From Shewanella putrefaciens (GTDB lineage Bacteria; Pseudomonadota; Gammaproteobacteria; Enterobacterales; Shewanellaceae), in assembly GCF_016406305.1 (NCBI RefSeq), contig NZ_CP066369.1, positions 1,382,501 through 1,446,500 on the forward strand: a DNA stretch of 64,000 nt, in the 5' to 3' direction. Below are positions 34,120 through 42,508 of this stretch, piece after piece (the stretch's first letter is position 1; each line of letters begins with the position of its first letter). A model generated the notes under the pieces. The model ran no database searches. It was not told the origin of the DNA and was given only the letters and a program-made list of their open reading frames with translations. A program made the translations under genes and the position numbers.

Positions 34120-36945
34120 TTGAAGTTATTACCTATCACATCTTTGGTACTGTTATCCCTCGGTATATTGCCAGTCGTGCAGGCAGAAACCAGCACTAAG
34201 CCGCTTACCTTAACAGACATTATGCATTTTGAATCCCTCGAAAAGCCGGTTATCGCTGACAATGGTCAGGTGATTGCGGTCGAGGCTGCCCCCGACCGTG
34301 GTGATAGCCATGGCATAGTGAAAAATCTGCTCACTGGACAACATTTTACGCTTGCAGGTGGTTCAGAACCGCTTATTAGCCATTCAGGGCGTTTTGTGGC
34401 TATGGTGGTTAAGCCTAGCTTATTAACGCTTGAAATCAGCGATGCTAAAGCGAAGAAAAAACTCAAGTCTGACATGGTGTTACTCGACACCCAAACGGGT
34501 TCACAAACCCGTTTCGAACGGGTAAAAGAATTTGTATTCAGTGACGATGGCAAACAGCTAGCGATTGGGTTTGAGGCCGATGAGGAGCCCAAAAAAGATG
34601 TCGATGGGGCTAAAGCGGTCGATGTTAGCACCGAAAATCCAGCTAAAGCCGAAAAGCCAAAGGTGGATAAGTTTGACCAAGGCCGCCGCTTTACCTTGCT
34701 TAGTTTAGAAGATCAAACCAAGCGCATCGATGTTGAGCATGTCACGGCTTATGTTTTCGATAAAGATAGCCGTAGACTCGCGCTCGCCGTCAATAATAGT
34801 GCTGAGCAACAACACCAATTGCAGCTAGTTGACTTAAAGACCTTTGAGCAATCCACGGCCTTTGAATCGACGACCCAACAAATTGGCGCCTTAGCGCTGG
34901 CAAAAAATGGCCGTTGGTTGGTGTTTACTCAAGGTCAGGCAAGTGAGTTGCCCTATGGCCGCAGTTATCAGTTATCGCTGGTCGATTTGCCATCGGGCAA
35001 AATCCGTAAAATCCCTGAGTCGCCGGAGTGGAAACTCAATCGTTACACGAGTTTAAACTTTTCCTTGGACAGTGAACGGCTGTTCTTCGGCCGCGTGCCG
35101 CAGGTGAGTCAACAGCTGAGTTTGGCGAAAATTACCGAAGAAAAAGATCTGTTCGATGCCAATATCGTCACTGGTCAGCGCAGGCTTAAGGTGTGGCATG
35201 GTGATGATCCGCGGATTAAACCCAATGAAATCAAACAATACGAGGATGAGCAAAAACGCACGTACCTTGCAGTATTGCATTTAGGCTCAAATAATGTGGT
35301 GCAACTCGGGGATAAAACTGTACCCGATGTGGTGATGTCGCAGCATAGGCGTTTTATGCTGGCAAGTTCCGATTTGCCCTATCGTAAAATGGCAACCTGG
35401 GCGGGTTTTTTCCAAGACTATTACCTTGTCGATCTGAATACCGGTCGTAAGGTGCCATTTTTGACACAACAGCCCAGTGATGAGCTGCCGAGTCTGTCGG
35501 GAAATGGTAAATATGTGGCTTATTATCAACAAGGTAACGTCTATCTTTATGATGTCGCACTGGGGCGGCGTACTAATCTGACTCAATCCTTAAGTGTCAG
35601 TTTTGCCGATGAAGATCATGATTATCCCTCTAATGCGCCTGGCTATGGTTTTGGCCCTTGGCTGAAGGATGATGCGGGTTTCTTAGTTTACGATAAATAT
35701 GATGTCTGGCAGTTTAATACTGAGTCTAAGGACGGATTTGCGCTAACCGCGGGTCAAGGGCGCGCGCAAAAAATCCAATATCGCCTCGAAGGTTTAGTGG
35801 ATAATCCCGATGTACCGACCGAACTTGCCTATAACGCCACTGTATTACTCCACGGTTATAGTGATAAAACCAAGGCCGATGGTTTTTACCAATCGACCTT
35901 AGGTGAAGCGGGCGTGAAGACGCTGATGCAAGGCGAGTATAAGCTGACCGTGCTTGGGCGCAGTAAAGACGCCGACGCTATCGTGTTTTCTAAGGAGCGG
36001 TTCGATCTATTCCCCGATTTATATACGGCCAGCTATAACGCACCGCAGAATGCGGTTAAACAAACCGACTTAGATAAACAGCGCCAAGCCTTTAACTGGA
36101 GCAAATCCGAATTAGTTCACTGGACGAATGGCGATGGTAAGCCGTTAGATGGCATGCTGATTAAACCTGTCAATTATCAAGCGGGTAAGCGTTATCCTGT
36201 GCTGGTTTACTACTATCGCTTTATGACGGATAGACTGCATGCTTTCCCGCAGATGAACATTAACCACAGACCTAATTTTGCCTGGTATGTGAATAACGGT
36301 TACGCGGTGTTCTTACCGGATATTCGGTTCGATATTGGCTATCCGGGGGCGAGCTCAGTTCAAGCGCTCACATCTGGCGTACAAAAGCTGATTGAGATGG
36401 GCATTGCCGATCCCGCTGCCATTGGTCTGCAAGGGCACTCTTGGAGTGGCTATCAAACGGCGTTTGCCATCACTCAAACTAAAATTTTTAAGGCGGCGGT
36501 AGCAGGTGCTCCTGTATCGAATATGACCAGCGCCTACAGTGGTATTCGCCATGGCACCGGGATTGCGCGTCAGTTCCAGTATGAGACTGGGCAGAGTCGC
36601 ATTGGTGCAAGTTTGTTTGCCGCACCACAAAAATACATTGAAAACTCACCGGTATTTTATGCCGATCGCATTCAAACGCCGTTGATGATCATGTTTGGTG
36701 ATAAGGACGATGCCGTGCCTTGGGAGCAGGGCGTCGAAATGTATTTGGCCATGCGCCGTGCGGGTAAAGAGGTGGTGTTTTTGCAATATGAAGATGAACC
36801 ACATCACTTGAAAAAGTACCCCAACAAACTCGATTACAGCATTCGCATGATGGAATATTTTGACCATTATCTAAAGGGCAAACCCGCGCCCGCTTGGTTA
36901 AGCCAAGGCGAAGCCTATGTCGAATATAAAACCGATGATGAGTAA
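34120..36945 (+). CDS. Secreted S9 family (prolyl oligopeptidase) serine peptidase
   Basis: 941 residues from a TTG start, supported by AAGAGGAAG upstream and an immediate signal peptide (MKLLPITSLVLLSLGILPVV, cleavage near QAE). A beta-propeller-like N-terminal part (~50-650) precedes an alpha/beta hydrolase domain with nucleophile motif GLQGHSWSGYQTA (Ser near 773), Asp in FGDKDDAVPWEQG (~860) and His in DEPHHLKKYP (~892). It probably cleaves peptides in the periplasm. A charged insert with KDVDGAKAVDVSTENPAKAE near residue 165 is an unusual low-complexity loop. It is monocistronic with its own terminator. Confidence 0.88.
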   Translation: MKLLPITSLVLLSLGILPVVQAETSTKPLTLTDIMHFESLEKPVIADNGQVIAVEAAPDRGDSHGIVKNLLTGQHFTLAGGSEPLISHSGRFVAMVVKPSLLTLEISDAKAKKKLKSDMVLLDTQTGSQTRFERVKEFVFSDDGKQLAIGFEADEEPKKDVDGAKAVDVSTENPAKAEKPKVDKFDQGRRFTLLSLEDQTKRIDVEHVTAYVFDKDSRRLALAVNNSAEQQHQLQLVDLKTFEQSTAFESTTQQIGALALAKNGRWLVFTQGQASELPYGRSYQLSLVDLPSGKIRKIPESPEWKLNRYTSLNFSLDSERLFFGRVPQVSQQLSLAKITEEKDLFDANIVTGQRRLKVWHGDDPRIKPNEIKQYEDEQKRTYLAVLHLGSNNVVQLGDKTVPDVVMSQHRRFMLASSDLPYRKMATWAGFFQDYYLVDLNTGRKVPFLTQQPSDELPSLSGNGKYVAYYQQGNVYLYDVALGRRTNLTQSLSVSFADEDHDYPSNAPGYGFGPWLKDDAGFLVYDKYDVWQFNTESKDGFALTAGQGRAQKIQYRLEGLVDNPDVPTELAYNATVLLHGYSDKTKADGFYQSTLGEAGVKTLMQGEYKLTVLGRSKDADAIVFSKERFDLFPDLYTASYNAPQNAVKQTDLDKQRQAFNWSKSELVHWTNGDGKPLDGMLIKPVNYQAGKRYPVLVYYYRFMTDRLHAFPQMNINHRPNFAWYVNNGYAVFLPDIRFDIGYPGASSVQALTSGVQKLIEMGIADPAAIGLQGHSWSGYQTAFAITQTKIFKAAVAGAPVSNMTSAYSGIRHGTGIARQFQYETGQSRIGASLFAAPQKYIENSPVFYADRIQTPLMIMFGDKDDAVPWEQGVEMYLAMRRAGKEVVFLQYEDEPHHLKKYPNKLDYSIRMMEYFDHYLKGKPAPAWLSQGEAYVEYKTDDE

Positions 36946-36971
36946 CTCTCAGTCTTAGCTTTAACAATAAG

Positions 36972-37001
36972 TAAAACGCCACCAGAAGGTGGCGTTTTTA
37001 T
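36972..37001 (+). terminator. Rho-independent terminator of the S9 peptidase gene
   Basis: AAAACGCCACC AGAA GGTGGCGTTTT, 11-bp stem. Confidence 0.9.
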
Positions 37002-37152
37002 GCTGAAAGGGCGCTAGGGGGAAATCATTGATATCTTGTTTGGATAGCTTTGTCTATTAAAACAATGATTTATATTTAATGCGCTAAAGATAAGTAATCG
37101 CATTAGCAAAGTTATGGCAACCAGATTAGTTTATACTGCCCCCGCATATTCG

Positions 37153-37310
37153 TTGGCTGATATCCATTAACGCAGGCTTACCATGGTGTTCGCTCACCGA
37201 CACGCAGCCAGTCCATCCTTGGATGCTCGACCACCCCGTCCATGGGGCGGACGGTCGTCTCGCTAATCACCATGGCTCACCTTTTGGGCATTAGCGTAAC
37301 CTGTAGGTTT
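37153..37310. repeat. Nested palindromic intergenic element
   Basis: An 8-bp inverted repeat CCATGGTG (37181-37188) / CACCATGG (37268-37275) encloses two smaller hairpins, CATCC TT GGATG (37214-37225) and CCGTCC..GGACGG (37236-37254). The G+C content is much higher than in the flanks. It has no coding frame and could be a mobile palindromic unit or a structured RNA. Confidence 0.6.
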
Positions 37311-37395
37311 GAAGGAGATACCCAGCACGTTTTTGGACATTTCCAAGTTAGACTTTTAGCCCTAATTAGTGAATTTCGAATTAAAATTTCTATGG

Positions 37396-37470
37396 ATTAA
37401 CGCAAAGCACAGGGGCGCGAACTCGTGAGCGTCCCCCGGCCACAGACCGCAACTGCTGAGTATTGTTAGC
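37396..37470 (-). other. Possible attC-like site at the 3' end of a lone cassette
   Basis: On the minus strand GCTAACAA, containing the stop codon of the neighbouring gene, starts a G+C-rich imperfect fold that ends in TTTGCGTTAATCC. The end cores fit attC sites but the arms pair poorly. Confidence 0.3.
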
Positions 37471-37864
37471 GTTGTGTGCGAAAAAATTTAAGTGCAGCAT
37501 TTGCCTTTTCTAGACCTAATATGTTTCTTAGCTCAGTGCGAAGGCTGTTCAGCAAAGGATCCAAATCTGCACCACCAGTTTTTGAATGTGAAATAAAAAT
37601 TTCATTTAAAAGTTGTAATTGCTCACTACTACCAAAAAGCTGCACATCATGAAAACCTTCTTCAAGCTTTTTAAATTCTTCCGAATTTGGTTTTCTTGCA
37701 GCGGCAGACCCAATAATTCGATACGCATTAATTAGGTAATCAAGCCTTTTTTCTCGTTTCTTGTTTTGATAATCCCTTCGTGATGTAAACCAGTGCGCAA
37801 CATACCAACCCCCAATTATGATTAATGATGAAACAACAAGGCTTAATGTAATTGTCATATCCAT
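37466..37864 (-). CDS. Small membrane-anchored protein of unknown function
   Basis: 132 residues. One N-terminal membrane helix (TLSLVVSSLIIIGGWYVAHW) is followed by a basic stretch (FTSRRDYQNKKREKRLDYLI) and a helical cytoplasmic domain with FKKLEEGFHDVQLFGSSEQL. No family is named, but small proteins of this helix-plus-DYQNKKREKRL pattern are common in integrons and islands. Its G+C is lower than the neighbourhood. A GTTAAAC core abuts its start codon and an attC-like end covers its stop, so it may be a single gene cassette inserted outside an integron. Function unknown. Confidence 0.6.
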   Translation of the reverse strand: MDMTITLSLVVSSLIIIGGWYVAHWFTSRRDYQNKKREKRLDYLINAYRIIGSAAARKPNSEEFKKLEEGFHDVQLFGSSEQLQLLNEIFISHSKTGGADLDPLLNSLRTELRNILGLEKANAALKFFRTQR

Positions 37865-38038
37865 GTTTAACTACTCTGACGGTTTGATGTGCAAGCTAGA
37901 CATAATGACTCCCCACAAAGATGCTGATTGAATCGCCATTGTTTTAGTTGTTGCTTTGTAGCATTACTAAAATTTGGTACAACATGTACAAGTTAAGTAA
38001 CTTGATCAAAGTGGGCGGCAAATCGTATTGAGCCAAAG

Positions 38039-38467
38039 TTAGTTTTTGCTGCTAGTCTCAGTTTCTGTGGCTGTGGAACTAGCAACATCCGTTCCGGCAT
38101 CGAGATACTGTTTATAGGTATCTCCACCCCAGGCCATGAGCTTATTATTCTTAAAAATGAGAGGAGTACATTCTTCTTTAGTGGTGATGCCATCGGATTT
38201 TTGGTGGTGAGTGCGATAAAAGAGCACTTGTAATTGTGCACCTTGTACCTCTTTTGCCTCTGAAAAATCCGCTTTCCCCAATAGCGACTTCACCTCAGTA
38301 ATGTCCTGCCCTAGGCTTAAATCAGTCATTTTTTGGCTGTTATAGACTTGCCTATCTTCCCAATCCATTTCATCTGGGGTGGGTTCATAGACGAGTACAA
38401 CCACAGCGACAAAGGCCACATAGGCGGCGAATATACTGCCAATAATTACCGAAGTTTTTGATTTCAT
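38039..38467 (-). CDS. DUF3192 family protein
   Basis: 142 residues. A signal-anchor helix (TSVIIGSIFAAYVAFVAVVV) is followed by MTDLSLGQDITEVKSLLGKADFSE (given in part), the DUF3192 core, then LQVLFYRTHHQKSDGITTKE and CTPLIFKNNKLMAWG. The family resembles small SmpA/OmlA-like periplasmic folds but lacks a lipobox here, so it is probably anchored to the inner membrane facing the periplasm. The C-terminal TSSTATETETSSKN-type tail is low complexity. It is a single gene; function unknown. Confidence 0.75.
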   Translation of the reverse strand: MKSKTSVIIGSIFAAYVAFVAVVVLVYEPTPDEMDWEDRQVYNSQKMTDLSLGQDITEVKSLLGKADFSEAKEVQGAQLQVLFYRTHHQKSDGITTKEECTPLIFKNNKLMAWGGDTYKQYLDAGTDVASSTATETETSSKN

Positions 38468-38576
38468 TTAACCTTATCCTTTGCTCATCAAGTGAGTCTT
38501 CCTAGCTCGCCAATAAAATACGCTTTTGTTGCCTTAAGGTAAATGCGTTTATTGCAACTTGATGTTAACAAATGTC

Positions 38577-39362
38577 TTATTGTTCTCTGTCGGAGGCAGG
38601 ATGTGCGCCGCTTACTCGGAAGTCTTTTAAATTGATATTGAGGGGTAAGTCCGTTTGCAATTGCGCCAGTTTGTAACTGAGGCGTGCCATTTCTTTGCCT
38701 TCAGCCAGTTTCTTCGCCTGTTTAGCGCCCAAGTTAGGCAAAGATGAAAAGAGTGTGCTTAGGGTTCTAAAGGTTTTTAATAGCTCTGCCGCCGATTTTG
38801 GGCCAATTCCTGGTATGCCGGGAATTTTATTGCCGCTATCACCGGCGAGCGCCATTAAATCGAGAAACTGGCTCCGTTCGACCCCAAGCTTTTGCTCTAG
38901 TGCGGCGATATCGAGGTATTGCTGGTTAAAATGGTCCCACTGGCTTATGCGGACATGATTTAGCTGACTAAAACCCTTATCGGTTGAAACGATAATCGCT
39001 TCTCCCTGCGCCTTGGCGGTTTTCATCGCGAGGGTGGCGATAACATCATCGGCCTCGGCGGCGGCATAAATGGAGCCTATGCCCATTGATGTTAAATGGT
39101 TTTGCAGCGCATTTAGGCCCTCTGCCAGTGGTTCTGGCATAGGTTTTCGGCCTTTTTTGTAATCGGGGTAAAGCTGTTTTCGCCAGGAAATCTCATCGCC
39201 ATCCCAAACAATGGCGACATGGGTTGGTTGGTGCACGCGCAGCAGTTTCGAACATGCCGAACTGACACGCTCCTTAAGGCTATCCATATCGTTCTCATCG
39301 GGGATCGCCGCATAAATACGGCGAACCAAATTGAGACCATCGATGATTAAGAACTTATTCAT
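38577..39362 (-). CDS. xni: Flap endonuclease Xni (exonuclease IX-like)
   Basis: 261 residues from ATG 39362 (MNKFLIIDGLNLVRRIYAAI). It contains the 5'-3' exonuclease fold of polymerase I type: LIIDGLNLVRR, then VWDGDEISWRKQLYPDYKKG and EADDVIATLAMK with metal-binding acids, and the helix-hairpin-helix region NKIPGIPGIGPKSAAELLK. It lacks the polymerase part. It processes DNA flaps. The gene is 27 bp after ppnN, and both read in the same direction, so they may share a transcript. Confidence 0.92.
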   Translation of the reverse strand: MNKFLIIDGLNLVRRIYAAIPDENDMDSLKERVSSACSKLLRVHQPTHVAIVWDGDEISWRKQLYPDYKKGRKPMPEPLAEGLNALQNHLTSMGIGSIYAAAEADDVIATLAMKTAKAQGEAIIVSTDKGFSQLNHVRISQWDHFNQQYLDIAALEQKLGVERSQFLDLMALAGDSGNKIPGIPGIGPKSAAELLKTFRTLSTLFSSLPNLGAKQAKKLAEGKEMARLSYKLAQLQTDLPLNINLKDFRVSGAHPASDREQ

Positions 39363-39389
39363 TGGCAAATTTGCATAAATTAACTGACG

Positions 39390-40745
39390 CTATTTGACTA
39401 TCTTATAGCAGGGAACATATGTGCTTCCAGGCAGTTTCATCCTGTGTTGGCTGACAAATGCGCTCAGTAAATTGTCCATCAACTCCATTAAACGGGGATC
39501 ACCCTTTAATAGGAAGGGGCCAAAACGCTCTATGTGTTTGATCGTATCCGATTTTACATTACCCGCTACTATACCCGAAAATGCCTTACGAAGGTTGGCG
39601 GCGAGGTCGGCTTTATTGGTTTGGAAGTGCAAATCCAAATTTGCCATGACTTCGTGGGTTGGAATAAAAGGCAGTTGGAATTCGGGCTCAATTTTCAGGG
39701 CCCACTGGTATTGATAGGCATCACCCGTGGCGCGGCGGTAGGTTTTGACTTGCTCCATGCCTTGCTTCATCACCCTTGCCACTTCTGCGGGGTTGTCTAT
39801 GATGATTTGGTATTTTTTCTGGGCATCTGGCCCTAAAGTTGCCCCAATAAACTCATCTATTTTACTAAAATAATCTGCACTTTCCGTGGGGCCTGTAAGC
39901 ACGAGCGGGAAGGGGGTTTCTTGATTTTCTTTATTAAGCAAAATCCCTAGGATATAGAGTAATTCCTCAGTCGTGCCAGCGCCGCCGGGGAAAATAATAA
40001 TGCCGTGGCCTAGACGTACGAAGGCTTCCAGACGTTTTTCGATATCGGGGAGGATAACAAGCTCATTGACGATTTGGTTGGGCGGCTCGGCGGCGATAAT
40101 GCTGGGTTCAGTCAAACCTATATAACGCGCGTTTTTAACTCTTTGTTTCGCATGGCCGATGGCGGCACCTTTCATCGGCCCTTCCATCGCGCCGGGGCCG
40201 CAACCCGTACAGATATCCAGTTCCCTCAGTCCGAGTTGGTAACCTACCTCGCGGGTGTATTGATATTCGACGGCGTTGATACTGTGGCCGCCCCAGCACA
40301 CAACCACGTTAGGCTCCTTCATCGGCGCGATTGCCCTGGCATTACGCAGAATATCAAACACTACGTTGGTAATATGGCTCGCATTGGTGAGATTGATATG
40401 TTTTAGGGTGTCGTATTTATCGCTGATATAGAGAATGTCCCTGAGCACAGCGAACAGATGTTCTTGAATACCTATGATAATTTGGCCATCGACGAAGGCT
40501 TGTTCTGGAGGATTGATGAGTTCTAGCTTTACGCCGCGTTCCCGCTGTAGGACGTTGATATCGAAATTATGATATTGCTCGAATAGGGCTTTCGAGTTAT
40601 CGGTTTTTAAACCCGCAGCAAGCACTGCTAATGAACAGTTACGATATAGTTGATAGAGGGTGCTTTTAGCGCTTTTTTTGAGGCGATCAACTTCGAGTTG
40701 TGAAAGCTGATCCATGCTACCTTTTGGGCTGATTTTGACTATCAT
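39390..40745 (-). CDS. ppnN: Pyrimidine/purine nucleotide 5'-monophosphate nucleosidase
   Basis: 451 residues, the full YgdH/PpnN length. A central LOG-type Rossmann domain carries [20 protein letters not shown] and [16 protein letters not shown] (phosphate and catalytic motif). N- and C-terminal extensions belong to the PpnN family and, in E. coli, allow (p)ppGpp control. It hydrolyses nucleoside monophosphates to base and ribose 5-phosphate. A clear ribosome site (AAGGAG) precedes the ATG. It lies between xni and a diguanylate cyclase gene. Confidence 0.93.
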   Translation of the reverse strand: MIVKISPKGSMDQLSQLEVDRLKKSAKSTLYQLYRNCSLAVLAAGLKTDNSKALFEQYHNFDINVLQRERGVKLELINPPEQAFVDGQIIIGIQEHLFAVLRDILYISDKYDTLKHINLTNASHITNVVFDILRNARAIAPMKEPNVVVCWGGHSINAVEYQYTREVGYQLGLRELDICTGCGPGAMEGPMKGAAIGHAKQRVKNARYIGLTEPSIIAAEPPNQIVNELVILPDIEKRLEAFVRLGHGIIIFPGGAGTTEELLYILGILLNKENQETPFPLVLTGPTESADYFSKIDEFIGATLGPDAQKKYQIIIDNPAEVARVMKQGMEQVKTYRRATGDAYQYQWALKIEPEFQLPFIPTHEVMANLDLHFQTNKADLAANLRKAFSGIVAGNVKSDTIKHIERFGPFLLKGDPRLMELMDNLLSAFVSQHRMKLPGSTYVPCYKIVK

Positions 40746-40801
40746 TTACCACTCCTTCATGTCGACAGGAGTGATAAGAGGAGACGTATAGTTGAGTCTA
40801 A

Positions 40802-42358
40802 TTATACGTCTATCACAACCCTGTCTCTGCTTTCATGTTTTGCTTTGTAGAGTGCTGCGTCGGCGCGCTCGAAGGTTTCATGTATGAGTTCATTCCCCAT
40901 AACTTGCGCAGCCCCTATAGATACTGTAACTGTAATTCTCTGATTTTTAAATTTAAATGGAATATTTTTTACTTTCTCGCGCACTCTGTTTAAAAGTTGA
41001 ACAATGTCGCCATTGCCAACATCGGGTAGGAGCAGCACAAATTCTTCACCACCATAACGGGCAACAAACTCAGTATCTCGGAGTGAGTTTTTGAGTGCCA
41101 TGGCGATAACCTGCAGCGTTTTATCGCCAGTGCTGTGGCCAAAACTGTCATTGATGGTTTTAAAGTGATCAATATCGGCTACCGCCACCCACAGGGGTGA
41201 TTTATGGCGTTGATAGTTGCGATATTCGAGCTCCATGCGTTCTTCTAAGGCGGCGCGGTTAGGCAACTGCGTCAGGCTATCGAGTAAATTGAGTTTTTGC
41301 TGCTCGAACAAACGCTCTTTGTAGGTGTTGGCCTCAGTGCTCAGCTCATTGAGCTCTTTACGCATAGTTTCCATCGACTTACGCAGTAAGGCTTGCTCTC
41401 TCTGCTCTAAGGCTTCTTTGCGGGCCAGAGCTGAACGAATCGAATTAAGCTGCTCAGTAAGTTGCGCCTTGAGATCGACGACATCTTCCACATCTATGAT
41501 GATCTCACCGGCGTTATCGACGCGGGTGTTGATTTCCCGATTAAGCTGGGTCTTAAGTTGGAAACTCCGCTGATTGTGGTTATAGGACTCAGTGACGACT
41601 TCTCGCACCGCGGCTAAGGCATCGTTTAAGGCGTATAAAAATTCCTGTGATGCCGATTTTTCACGGGCGATATTGTCGAGCAGTAAGGATAAAATCGTTT
41701 GGTAGGCTTCGAGTAAACTGTCGATTTCGATGTCCGACGCCAGCACTTCTTTAATGACTAAGACTTGATCACGCTGATCTTTACGAAATTCGATTTCCGA
41801 AATCATCTGCGCCAACTCATGGGCTAGCTGCCTATGTTTGGGGAGAACATCGAGCTTTTCAGATTCGTTAAACTGCTGCTGTAAGATGGTTTCGTAGAAG
41901 CCAATGATTTGTTTTACTTTAGGAATATATTCCCAAACCGTGTGAAATGGTTTGGAGAGGTCCTGTTTGAAATAGTTAACTTCTTTTTTGAGCCTTTCAG
42001 GGGCAGAGTTTACCCTTTGGATTTGACGAACCACCTGCGCAAGGCCCGCTCGGCTTTCTTCGAGCTGAACCATCACATGGTGATACTGACCCTTTAGTAA
42101 GCGTTCTACATCGACTAATTCTGGCAACGCTTCATCGACCCGCTCAAAGGTATTTAAGTTATGGCGGAGTTTGGCGAGTTTATTATCCAGCTCAAGATTT
42201 TGCCCTTTGCAGGCAAGGCTTAAATGGCCAATAAATTGGAGTAAGGTTTGTAACTTGGCATTTCTATCTTCATTGACTTCATCTAGGGCAAGTTTAGCCG
42301 AGTGAAGTTTTTGTTGAAGCAAGGCAAGTTGTGAAACTGTCGCGTTGGAATCCTTCAT
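40802..42358 (-). CDS. Diguanylate cyclase with long coiled-coil N-terminus
   Basis: 518 residues, with no membrane segment. Residues 1-345 are helical and rich in coiled coil (LALLQQKLHSAKLALDEVNE at the start, REQALLRKSMETMRKELNEL near the end). Residues ~350-515 form a GGDEF domain with an intact active site ARYGGEEFVLLLP (436-440). The inhibitory I-site, normally RxxD five residues before it, reads RDTE, so product inhibition may be weak or absent. It should make c-di-GMP in the cytoplasm in response to an unknown partner sensed through the helical part. It lies upstream of ppnN on the same strand. Confidence 0.88.
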   Translation of the reverse strand: MKDSNATVSQLALLQQKLHSAKLALDEVNEDRNAKLQTLLQFIGHLSLACKGQNLELDNKLAKLRHNLNTFERVDEALPELVDVERLLKGQYHHVMVQLEESRAGLAQVVRQIQRVNSAPERLKKEVNYFKQDLSKPFHTVWEYIPKVKQIIGFYETILQQQFNESEKLDVLPKHRQLAHELAQMISEIEFRKDQRDQVLVIKEVLASDIEIDSLLEAYQTILSLLLDNIAREKSASQEFLYALNDALAAVREVVTESYNHNQRSFQLKTQLNREINTRVDNAGEIIIDVEDVVDLKAQLTEQLNSIRSALARKEALEQREQALLRKSMETMRKELNELSTEANTYKERLFEQQKLNLLDSLTQLPNRAALEERMELEYRNYQRHKSPLWVAVADIDHFKTINDSFGHSTGDKTLQVIAMALKNSLRDTEFVARYGGEEFVLLLPDVGNGDIVQLLNRVREKVKNIPFKFKNQRITVTVSIGAAQVMGNELIHETFERADAALYKAKHESRDRVVIDV

Positions 42359-42508
42359 CCGGAGTATTTTCCTAGCTCTGCAAGGCTAAAAAGCATGATG
42401 ATCCTCTGTCCAAGTTAGCTCTTAACTCTCATGTAACTAATGTTATAACAACGGCGGTAGAGTGCAAATCTGTTTGCCCGTGTGTCTGTGATTAATTGCT
42501 GATATTGA

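Larger units (their letters stand above)
36946..37465. other. Intergenic region with a terminator and palindromic structures, 520 bp
   Basis: Holds the peptidase terminator, an AT-rich stretch (37020-37140), a nested palindromic block (37153-37310) and a possible attC-like site (37396-37470). No coding frame is supported. Confidence 0.6.
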
